64,000 nucleotides of DNA, from contig JAIPFF010000017.1 in the NCBI GenBank assembly GCA_021736785.1, positions 1 to 64,000 on the forward strand, in the 5' to 3' direction. Position 1 is the first letter of the stretch. Every line of letters begins with the position of its first letter. The position numbers were made by a program, and so were the translations under genes. Below are positions 57,438 through 64,000 of this stretch, in pieces. The notes below the pieces were generated by a model, which searched no databases, was not told where the DNA came from, and saw only the letters and a list, made by a program, of their open reading frames with translations. Source of the DNA: Thiohalocapsa sp. GTDB lineage: Bacteria > Pseudomonadota > Gammaproteobacteria > Chromatiales > Chromatiaceae.

Positions 57438-59218
57438 GGCCTGCTCTCGCGCAACGCTCCGCCGGTCTCGCGCATGATGCGCAGTTCTTCGAGACGGAAT
57501 TGGTTTTGCATCAACATCGACGGATCGCCCTCCACCTGATCCAGACGCTGCTCGATGATCGCCATGCCGGGGCCGACTACACGCTCGCCGCCGAAGGCCA
57601 TCGCATCGCTGGCGGGATCGTCGCGGTCCAGGTTCTCCCAGGGCAGGTTGCCCTGCTGATCGAAGCGATCGACGGCCTCGGAGGGGCCACCCGCGCTGTC
57701 GAGATCGGAGGCCCGGTCGGGCTTCCGAGCGCCCCGCGGGCGCTCGCGGTCTTCACGCTCGCCACCGCCGGCCTCGTCTTCGCGGGCCTCGCGCTCCTCG
57801 CCGACGCCGGCCTGGTCCGGCTCTGTCGGCGGCTCGCTGCCGCGCTCGCCCTTCGGCTCTTCTTCGGACTCGAGGGTACCCGTGCGCTCCCCCGGCTCTT
57901 CGCCGCCGGCGCCGCGCTCGTCGCGGCGGCCATCGTCTGCGTCGGCCTCGCCGTCGCGGTCTTCGTCCGGCTCGTCGCTCCCGCTTCGGTCTTCGGTTTG
58001 CTGCTCTGCGTCGCGCTCGCCCCGCGTCTCGTCGCGCTCGGTTTGTTCTTCGTCCTCGCGGGTGCCTTTGTCGGGGGTCTCTTCCGGTCGTTCGCCGCTG
58101 TCGCCCGCGGTCTCTTGCGCTGCGTCGCGCTTGCCGGACTCGTTGTCGTCCCGCTCGCTGTCCGCGTCGCCTGGATCCTGCTCCCTGTCCTCCGACGATG
58201 TGCCGGCGGCGTCTTCGCTGTCGCGCTGCTCGTCGCCCGTTTCGCCCGTTTCGCCCGTTTCGCCCGTTTCGCCGGACGCTTCGCTGTCCGTGTCGGTGCC
58301 TTTCCCGTCTTCGGACTCCTGCCCTTCGTTGCCCTGACCGTCCTCCGTCTCCTGCTGCTCCGATCCCTGCTGTTGCTCGGACTGCTGTTGCTCGGACTGC
58401 TGTTGCTGCTCGGACTGCTGCTGCTGTTCGGACTGCTGTTGTTGCTCGGACTGCTGTTGTTGCTCGGACTGCTGTTGCTGCTCGGACTGCTGCTGCTGTT
58501 CGGACTGCTGTTGCTGCTCGGACTGCTGCTGCTGTTCGGACTGCTGTTGCTGCTCCGATTGCTGCTGCTGCTCCCGCTGCTCCTGCTGTTCCTGCTGTTC
58601 CTGCTGTTCCTGCTGCTCCCGCTGCTCCTGCTGTTCCTGCTGTTCCTGCTGTTCCTGCTGTTCCTGCTGTTCCTGCTGTTCCCGCTGCTCCTGCTGCTGT
58701 TCAACGTCGCGGCGCTCGCGCGGCTGCTGCAGGCGGTCCTCGTCTTCCGAGGGTTCTTCCCGGGCCTGGTCTGATTCCGTCTCGGCCCGCGTTTCCTCCT
58801 GCTCGGTCTGCTCGCGCTGCTCGAAGGCCTCCTGCTCTTGGCGGGCCAGCATCCCGCGCGCGAGGGCAAGATTGTGGTGGGCGTCGTCGTGATCGGGTCG
58901 GCGCTCCAGCACCTCCTCGTAGGCAGTCACGGCGCCGGCGAAGTCGGCCTGCATGAAGCGGGCGTTGCCGAGGTTATAACGCGCGTCTTCATGCGACGAG
59001 GCGAGGAACGCTCGTTCGGCTTCGGCGAAACGCCCGGCCCGGTACAGGGCGGCGCCGCGCCTGAACGGATCCGAGAGTGTATCGGCTGCGGCTTCGTACT
59101 CTCCCTGCTCGTAGAGCGCGACGCCATCCTGCTCGGCGGAGCGAAACCAGCCCGCTTGCGCCGCCGCGGCCGAGACAAGACCGAGCAGTGCCGTGAGCAC
59201 GACGAGTCGAGCGCTCAT
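57431..59218 (-). CDS. batC: BatC-type TPR protein with extreme Gln/Glu/Ser repeats
   Basis: A 595-residue protein. A signal peptide (LVVLTALLGLVSAAAAQA) is followed by TPR-like repeats (DGVALYEQGEYEAAADTLSD, DARYNLGNARFMQADFAGAV, HHNLALARGMLARQEQ). About 350 low-complexity residues follow: EQQ triplets, then about ten SEQQQQ units, GET repeats, and an Asp/Glu/Arg-rich stretch. The C-terminus (LPWENLDRDDPASDAMAFGG, IIEQRLDQVEGDPSMLMQNQ) is the conserved end of this family. The TPR part probably binds the VWA proteins. The start ATG overlaps the batB stop (ATGA). Confidence 0.88.
   Translation of the reverse strand: MSARLVVLTALLGLVSAAAAQAGWFRSAEQDGVALYEQGEYEAAADTLSDPFRRGAALYRAGRFAEAERAFLASSHEDARYNLGNARFMQADFAGAVTAYEEVLERRPDHDDAHHNLALARGMLARQEQEAFEQREQTEQEETRAETESDQAREEPSEDEDRLQQPRERRDVEQQQEQREQQEQQEQQEQQEQQEQQEQREQQEQQEQQEQQEQREQQQQSEQQQQSEQQQQSEQQQQSEQQQQSEQQQQSEQQQQSEQQQQSEQQQQSEQQQQSEQQQSEQQQGSEQQETEDGQGNEGQESEDGKGTDTDSEASGETGETGETGETGDEQRDSEDAAGTSSEDREQDPGDADSERDDNESGKRDAAQETAGDSGERPEETPDKGTREDEEQTERDETRGERDAEQQTEDRSGSDEPDEDRDGEADADDGRRDERGAGGEEPGERTGTLESEEEPKGERGSEPPTEPDQAGVGEEREAREDEAGGGEREDRERPRGARKPDRASDLDSAGGPSEAVDRFDQQGNLPWENLDRDDPASDAMAFGGERVVGPGMAIIEQRLDQVEGDPSMLMQNQFRLEELRIMRETGGALRESRPW
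58240..58273 (-). repeat. 9-bp in-frame repeat (TTTCGCCCG) in batC
   Basis: Three perfect 9-base units plus a partial one, read on the minus strand as repeated Gly-Glu-Thr. Unit length is a multiple of three. Confidence 0.9.
58340..58705 (-). repeat. Gln-codon tandem repeat tract in batC
   Basis: A long tract of 18-base units coding SEQQQQ, then 9-base units coding EQQ with some Arg for Glu changes. Nearly all Gln codons are CAG or CAA on the minus strand. It has no stop in several frames, which creates long false ORFs on the plus strand. Confidence 0.9.
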
Positions 59219-60249
59219 CCGCGCGTCCTCGCTGCACGCCCTCTGCCGAGCCAACTGCGAAACTGCGGCAACAGCAGTACGAGCAGCACGAGCACCGGAA
59301 TGTAGAAGCGCTCGTTCCAGACGCGGGTGCGCTCGCGTCCGGCTTCCAGCGGCATTTTGCTCACGGCGGTCGCGGCGAGCAGGGCGCGCGTATCGTCGTC
59401 GCGGTAGTCGGCAAGACGGTAGATGCCTTGGCCGGCTTCGGCGAGGGCCTGCAGCTCGGCACTGTTCAGTGCGGTGCGCACCGGCTCGCCATCGGGCCCG
59501 ATCAGTGCGCCGCCGCGCTGGCCCGGAACGTCGGCGCCGCTTTCCGTTCCCACCGCCAGCACATGCAGCCGAATGCCTTGATCGGCCAGGGCTTGGATGC
59601 GCGCCAGCAGATCCGGCTCGTCGAAATCGCCGTCGGAGATCAGCAGCAGCGCGCGGGAGCTCTCCTGCGGCAGCGCATCGAGCAGCACCATGGCCCGGTC
59701 CAACGCCTGATGCAGCCGGCTGCCCTGCAGCCGCGAGAGGTCGGTGGACAGCGCCGGCAGCGCCAGCATGATGGTGCGGGTGTCTTCGGTCACCGGCGAG
59801 ACCACATGCGGTACCGACGCGAAGGCGATCAGTCCGAGTCGTAATCCGCGGTTTTGAAGGATGAGATCCTGAATCTCCTGGCGCGCGCGGGCGAGCCGGG
59901 TCGGGGCCACGTCCGATGCGTCCATGGATCGTGAGATATCGAGCAGGATCAGCAGATTATCGCCCGGATGGAAGAGGCGCACGTCCTCGTAGTCCCAGCG
60001 CGGGCCGGCCATTGCCGTGAGCAGCAGCAGCCAGAGCCCGGACCAAGCGAAGAAGCGGCTCCAGCGCTCCGATGTCTTCAACTCGCGGGTGCCGCTCAGA
60101 TGCGGCATCAAGTGGGCGTCCGCATAGCGATGAATCGGGCCCTTCGCCGCCCGTGCGGCGCTGCGCCAGAGCCACCAGGCGACCGGCGGCAGTGCAAGCA
60201 GCCCCGAGAACCAGAGCGGCTGAGCGAAATGAAGGCCGGCCTCAGGCAC
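59215..60249 (-). CDS. batB: BatB, von Willebrand A-domain membrane protein
   Basis: A 344-residue inner-membrane protein. N-terminal hydrophobic segments (PLWFSGLLALPPVAWWLW and FFAWSGLWLLLLTAMAGP) precede a VWA domain with an intact metal site LLILLDISRSMDAS (DxSxS), and a last helix FYIPVLVLLVLLLPQF lies near the C-terminus. The start is the GTG at 60247-60249 with GGAGG upstream, overlapping the end of batA by eight bases. It forms a pair with BatA in the MoxR-Bat system. Confidence 0.9.
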   Translation of the reverse strand: MPEAGLHFAQPLWFSGLLALPPVAWWLWRSAARAAKGPIHRYADAHLMPHLSGTRELKTSERWSRFFAWSGLWLLLLTAMAGPRWDYEDVRLFHPGDNLLILLDISRSMDASDVAPTRLARARQEIQDLILQNRGLRLGLIAFASVPHVVSPVTEDTRTIMLALPALSTDLSRLQGSRLHQALDRAMVLLDALPQESSRALLLISDGDFDEPDLLARIQALADQGIRLHVLAVGTESGADVPGQRGGALIGPDGEPVRTALNSAELQALAEAGQGIYRLADYRDDDTRALLAATAVSKMPLEAGRERTRVWNERFYIPVLVLLVLLLPQFRSWLGRGRAARTRG

Positions 60250-61288
60250 TTGCTTCCCTCCGCACGAAGCGGCGCCGGCCTTCCGGGAACACACCGAGAC
60301 CGAGCAGTGCCAGCAGCGCAAGGCCCAGTGGCCAGCGGTACAGCGGCTCGGGCAGATAGGCGGTACGCGTTTCGGTCTCGGTCTTCTCCAACTCGCCGAC
60401 GCGCCGGGAGATCTCTTCCAGCGCACTGGTGTCGGTGGCGCGGAAATAGGCGCCGCCGGTGATGTCGGCGATACGCTGCAATGTGTCTTCGTCCATGGTC
60501 AGGTCGTCCCAGTACTCGATCTTGCCCTCGTGCAGGATCGGAATGCGCTCGCGCTTGCTGCCGACGCCGATCACGTAGATCCGGATATCGGCCATCCGCG
60601 CCAGCGCCGCGGCCTCCAGCGGTTGAAAATTGCCGGCGGTGTTGTCGCCGTCGGCGATCAGGATCATGACCCGCGAGCCTTCCGGGCGGTCGCGGAGCTT
60701 CTTGACGCCGAGGGCGATGGCATCGCCGAGCGCGGTGCTGCCGCCGGCGATGCTGGGCACCACGCCCTCGAGCAATTGATGCACGGCGAAGCGGTCCAGG
60801 GTCAGCGGCGCGAGCACGTAGGCGCCGGTACCGAACAGCACCAGCCCGATACGGTCGCCGGCGCGCTCGTCGATGAAGCGGCCCATGACGCCCTTGACCA
60901 CCTGCATGCGGCTCACCTGCGAGCCGTCCTGGGTGAAATCGAGGGCATCCATGGAGTGGGAAGCGTCCACCGCCAGCATGATGTCGTAACCCGGCGTGCT
61001 GACCTCCGTGTGCGGCACCAGGCATTGCGGGCGCATCAGCGCGAGCACCAGCGCGGCCCACAGCAGGTAGAGGAGCGCTTTGTGCAGCCACCCCGCGAGT
61101 TGTCGGCGCGGGCGCCGGACCTGGTAGGCATCCTTCAGTGCCTCGATGCGCGGGTGGCGCAGGGTCACGCGTTGGCCGCCGGACTGCTCTTCGGCGGCCG
61201 GACGGCGGTCGGGCCATAGCCAGGGCAAAAGGAACGGCAGCGGCAGCAGCAACGCGAGCCAGGGCCAGTGAAATTCGAAGGCCGTCAT
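60242..61288 (-). CDS. batA: BatA, von Willebrand A-domain membrane protein
   Basis: A 348-residue inner-membrane protein. Two N-terminal helices (WPWLALLLPLPFLLPWLW and ALLYLLWAALVLALM), a VWA domain with the metal site YDIMLAVDASHSMDALDF and IADGDNTAGNFQPLEAA, and a C-terminal helix RWPLGLALLALLGLGVF. The ATG overlaps the stop of the DUF4381 gene (ATGA). VWA proteins of this kind are partners of MoxR ATPases and are thought to assist metal or cofactor-dependent maturation. Confidence 0.92.
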   Translation of the reverse strand: MTAFEFHWPWLALLLPLPFLLPWLWPDRRPAAEEQSGGQRVTLRHPRIEALKDAYQVRRPRRQLAGWLHKALLYLLWAALVLALMRPQCLVPHTEVSTPGYDIMLAVDASHSMDALDFTQDGSQVSRMQVVKGVMGRFIDERAGDRIGLVLFGTGAYVLAPLTLDRFAVHQLLEGVVPSIAGGSTALGDAIALGVKKLRDRPEGSRVMILIADGDNTAGNFQPLEAAALARMADIRIYVIGVGSKRERIPILHEGKIEYWDDLTMDEDTLQRIADITGGAYFRATDTSALEEISRRVGELEKTETETRTAYLPEPLYRWPLGLALLALLGLGVFPEGRRRFVRREASA

Positions 61289-61914
61289 GCGGAAGGCTCC
61301 GTGGTGCCGCCGCGCTCGGGTCGCCCGGTCTCGGCGACGCCAGCGCCGGCGCCGGTGCGCCGGCGTGCGGGCAGCAGCCGGCGCAGGCGCGATTCCGGGC
61401 GGTCGGTGCGCGGCGCACGTACCGTGATCCATGGCTCCACGGCGTCGAGCAAGCGGCGCAGCTTGTCTTCGTCCGCGCCGCCGGGCGCTGCGGGTGCGTA
61501 CGGGGCATCGAGCAGCAGGCGCCCCTCGTTGCGCCAGTCGAAGCCCCGCGGATCGTGGCGTGTCAGCCAGTCCAGCCAGTCGTTACCGTGCAGCCCGGCG
61601 CAGGCCGCGCGGCCTTGGCGGGCCATCGCGATCCGCCGCAGCAATTCGGACAACGCCGAAACCCGCTCTTTGAGCGGCGCTCCGGCGCTCTCGCGGCGCA
61701 GCCGTCGCAGTGCACGAGCGGCATCCCAACGCCAGTCGCCGAGGGTGACGAAGGGGATCGGTAGATGCAGCCGCCAATTGGGGCGGAAACGCCAGATCAG
61801 CAGCGACAGCAGCGCGGCCGCGCCGAGCAACAGCCACCAGCCCGGTGCCAACGGCCACCAAGGCGTTCCCAGCGCATCATGGATATCGCGTAGCTGCGAT
61901 GCTTCAGGAAACAT
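61285..61914 (-). CDS. DUF4381 membrane protein of the Bat operon
   Basis: A 209-residue protein with one membrane segment near the N-terminus (APGWWLLLGAAALLSLLIW), preceded by LRDIHDALGTPWWP, the DUF4381 start. The cytosolic part is helical with LSELLRRIAMARQGRAACAG and LHGNDWLDWLTRHDPRGFDW. The tail is Arg-rich and disordered. DUF4381 genes regularly sit between the DUF58 gene and batA; their role is unknown. Confidence 0.87.
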   Translation of the reverse strand: MFPEASQLRDIHDALGTPWWPLAPGWWLLLGAAALLSLLIWRFRPNWRLHLPIPFVTLGDWRWDAARALRRLRRESAGAPLKERVSALSELLRRIAMARQGRAACAGLHGNDWLDWLTRHDPRGFDWRNEGRLLLDAPYAPAAPGGADEDKLRRLLDAVEPWITVRAPRTDRPESRLRRLLPARRRTGAGAGVAETGRPERGGTTEPSA

Positions 61915-61984
61915 GGCCGGACCGGCGGCCGCAATCTGCCGCTTCGCTGCGTGTCTTGTCGAGCTTGCTCGGTGTCATTGGTGA

Positions 61985-62902
61985 TCAGACCGCTCGTGAT
62001 CGAGCCCGTTGCTCGAGACCGTGGATCAGACTTAAATGGATCTCGCGGTCGGTGCGCACCGGCATCAGGATCAGCCCCAAGCGGTGCGCGATGGCCGTCA
62101 GCGTTTCGCGCCGGCGTTCCCAGGCGGCGCGATAGGCCTGCCGGGCAGCATCGTCGTCGGTGTCGATCTCGATCAGCGCGCCGTCGGTGGCGGTGAAGGT
62201 CACCGCGCCCATTGCCGGGATGTCCCAGTCCGCCGGGTCGTCCACCGGCAGCAGCACCACGGAGTTGCGCTGCGTGAGGTTCCCGAGCACGCGCTCGAGA
62301 TCGCGCACCTCGCGGTTCAAATCGGCGATGACGAACACCAGCGAGCCGGTCGGCAGTCCGCGGGTTGCACGCTGCAGGGCGCCCGCCAAACAGTCGATGG
62401 AGGCTTCCTGCTCCGCACCCGAGAGCGTCAGCGTGCGCAGCAATTGCCAAAGCGCGCGCCGGCCCCGGGCCGGTCGGAAGTGCTGCAGGCCGGCCGCGGG
62501 GTCGCCGAATGCCATCCCGCCGACGCGGTCGTTGAGGCGGCTCGCGGCCCATCCGATCAGCGCCGCGGCGCGTGCGGCCTGCACCGATTTGAAGGTGCCG
62601 CGGGTGCCGAAGGCCATGTGCGGGCCGCGGTCGATGCAGAGCACGACGCTGCGCTCACGCTCTTCGCGGAACACCTTCAGGTGCGGTTCGTTGATGCGGG
62701 CGGTGACTTTCCAGTCCATGTAGCGGATGTCGTCGCCTTCGCGGTACTCGCGCACCTCCTCGAAGTTGACGCCCGCGCCCCGGAACACCGACGCATAGAG
62801 TCCGGCGAAGGTGGAATTGACCAGATGATGCGAGGGTACGCCCAGGGTATGGGCCTGATGGCGCAGTTCCAGCAGATCGTCGAGACGCGGGTAGAGACTC
62901 AT
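61985..62902 (-). CDS. DUF58 family protein (MoxR-associated)
   Basis: A 305-residue cytosolic protein. The DUF58 signature EYREGDDIRYMDWKVTAR is complete, followed by a VWA-like half with VVLCIDRGPHMAFGT and VFVIADLNREVRDLERV. DUF58 proteins nearly always follow MoxR genes and are thought to link the ATPase to the membrane VWA proteins. It starts 13 bases after the moxR stop. Confidence 0.92.
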   Translation of the reverse strand: MSLYPRLDDLLELRHQAHTLGVPSHHLVNSTFAGLYASVFRGAGVNFEEVREYREGDDIRYMDWKVTARINEPHLKVFREERERSVVLCIDRGPHMAFGTRGTFKSVQAARAAALIGWAASRLNDRVGGMAFGDPAAGLQHFRPARGRRALWQLLRTLTLSGAEQEASIDCLAGALQRATRGLPTGSLVFVIADLNREVRDLERVLGNLTQRNSVVLLPVDDPADWDIPAMGAVTFTATDGALIEIDTDDDAARQAYRAAWERRRETLTAIAHRLGLILMPVRTDREIHLSLIHGLEQRARSRAV

Positions 62903-62915
62903 GGCGAGCCCCCGC

Positions 62916-63872
62916 TCAGGGAATGGCGACCAGATTCAGCAGCCGGTTGACGAATTCATCGGTCGTGATGCCTTCGGCCTCGGCCTCGAAGGTCAGCAGC
63001 AGCCGGTGCCGGAGGATCTCCGGTGCCACCAACTGGATGTGGTGCGGTGCGACGAAGTCGTCGCCGTCCAGCCACGCACGAGCGCGGGCGCAGCGCGCCA
63101 GGGCGATGCTGGCACGCGGCGAGGCGCCGAAACGGCACCAGCGATCGAGATCCGCGTCGTAGAGCTTCGGATGGCGGGTCGCCTGGACCAAATCGACGAT
63201 GTAGCTGTGCAGCTTCGGGTCGATGTAGAGCTTGGCGACGTCTCGGCGCATGGCGAACAGGTCGCCTTGGCTCAGGCAGGCGGTCGGCGCCTGCTGGGTG
63301 TGCTGCTGCTGCTCGCCGTCGAGGGCCAGGATTCGGAGCTCCTCGTCGCGGGTCGGATAGGTCACCACGGCCTGCATCAGGAAGCGGTCGAGCTGCGCTT
63401 CGGGCAGGTGATACGTGCCCTCCTGCTCCACCGGGTTCTGGGTGGCCAGCACCATGAACAACTGCGGCAGCGGATAGGTACGCTGGCCGACGGTGATCTG
63501 ATGCTCGGCCATGGCCTCGAGCAGCGCCGACTGTACCTTCGCGGGGGCTCGGTTCACCTCGTCGGCGAGCAGCACGTTGTGGAACAGCGGGCCCTGACGA
63601 AACTCGAACTCGCCCTTTTCGTGGCGGTAAATGTCCGTGCCGATCAAGTCCGACGGCAGCAGGTCCGGCGTGAACTGGATGCGGTGAAAATCGCCTTCGA
63701 TGGCATCCGCCAAGGCCTTGACGGCCGTGGTCTTGGCCAGACCGGGCATGCCCTCCACCAGCAAGTGGCCATCGCTCAACAGGCAAACGAGCATGCTGTC
63801 GATAAATTTTTGCTGGCCGATGATGCGTGACGCGATGTGCTCGCGCACTGGATTCAGGTCTGCGGGTGTCAT
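62916..63872 (-). CDS. MoxR-type AAA+ ATPase
   Basis: A 318-residue AAA+ ATPase. Walker A is LVEGMPGLAKTTAVKALA, Walker B is FHNVLLADEVNRAPAKVQSA, and sensor 1 is FMVLATQNPVEQEGTYHLPE. It acts as a hexameric chaperone-like motor with VWA-domain cofactors. First gene of the minus-strand operon moxR-DUF58-DUF4381-batA-batB-batC-batD. The 128 bases between it and the right edge should hold the operon promoter. Confidence 0.95.
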   Translation of the reverse strand: MTPADLNPVREHIASRIIGQQKFIDSMLVCLLSDGHLLVEGMPGLAKTTAVKALADAIEGDFHRIQFTPDLLPSDLIGTDIYRHEKGEFEFRQGPLFHNVLLADEVNRAPAKVQSALLEAMAEHQITVGQRTYPLPQLFMVLATQNPVEQEGTYHLPEAQLDRFLMQAVVTYPTRDEELRILALDGEQQQHTQQAPTACLSQGDLFAMRRDVAKLYIDPKLHSYIVDLVQATRHPKLYDADLDRWCRFGASPRASIALARCARARAWLDGDDFVAPHHIQLVAPEILRHRLLLTFEAEAEGITTDEFVNRLLNLVAIP

Positions 63873-64000
63873 GCTCGATACTGCTCGGCGTTTTTGGTGA
63901 CTTCGTCGGGTTGACCCGGTCCGCGCGGCCCGCGGCGACCGAGCGGAGCGTCGGCTATCCTGATGCTTTTGCGATGGCGGTGCAAGCCTTAGCGAAGTTA

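Noticed and set aside
58340-58705. Possible CRISPR-like array
   Set aside because: Units are 9 and 18 bases with no unique spacers and lie in frame inside batC.
56933-58774. 613-codon plus-strand frame with poly-Leu runs resembling a membrane protein
   Set aside because: The Leu runs are the reverse complement of Gln codons in batC; the real gene is on the minus strand.

Overview
The window is GC-rich (third codon positions almost all G or C) and densely coded on both strands. It reads as a chromosomal segment of a gammaproteobacterium. The rpsU-yqeY-dnaG-rpoD block facing tsaD, the folB/folK pair, the type IV minor pilin cluster, and htpG, slt and tag all have gammaproteobacterial form. A cyanobacterial-type bicarbonate transporter pair (SbtA-SbtB) and a peroxiredoxin-glutaredoxin fusion beside glutathione reductase would suit an autotrophic sulfur bacterium of the Chromatiales type. 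That placement is an inference; no rRNA or photosynthesis gene is present. I see no phage, insertion sequence, CRISPR array or replication origin.

Layout. 1-5.4 kb: two divergent GT4-type glycosyltransferases (the left one runs off the edge), a GH13 sucrose-phosphorylase-like enzyme and a small cupin-like protein, probably a glycoside or compatible-solute module. 5.4-7.8 kb: small exported proteins, including a lipoprotein with a complete Kunitz (BPTI-type) domain, and copy 1 of a structured intergenic repeat. 7.9-15 kb: htpG, pgm, a 53-residue exported peptide with a strong terminator, Prx-Grx and gor. 15.5-23 kb: minor pilin operon pilV-pilW-pilX-pilY1-pilE. 23-25.2 kb: a possible secreted 36-residue peptide, then sbtA and sbtB. 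25.6-30.8 kb (minus strand): tRNA-Ile2(CAU), rpoD, dnaG, yqeY, rpsU.

31-38.6 kb: tsaD, plsY, folB, folK, a DUF2452 protein, a pteridine-reductase-like SDR, a MidA/NDUFAF7-type methyltransferase next to an NDUFA9-type protein, and a TauE/SafE transporter. 38.6-46.4 kb: a Met-rich exported protein, slt, an inositol-monophosphatase-family enzyme, a Sel1-repeat protein, class I DAHP synthase, a lipocalin with a disordered N-terminus, and a pentapeptide-repeat protein. 46.7-50.4 kb: trkH joined by overlapping codons to a KdpD-like kinase and a KdpE-like regulator. 50.7-55.4 kb: metY, a class I amidotransferase, tag, repeat copy 2, a PDZ protein and an orphan Xre/MbcA/ParS-type protein. 55.5-63.9 kb (minus strand): a MoxR/Bat operon (moxR, DUF58, DUF4381, batA, batB, batC, batD) with striking Gln/Glu/Ser and Pro/Gly/Gln/Tyr low-complexity regions.

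The most unusual signals are the two-copy intergenic element whose stems differ by compensatory changes, the bacterial Kunitz lipoprotein with an Arg at the predicted P1 site, 11-bp-phased direct repeats ahead of trkH, and many in-frame or promoter-proximal short tandem repeats.
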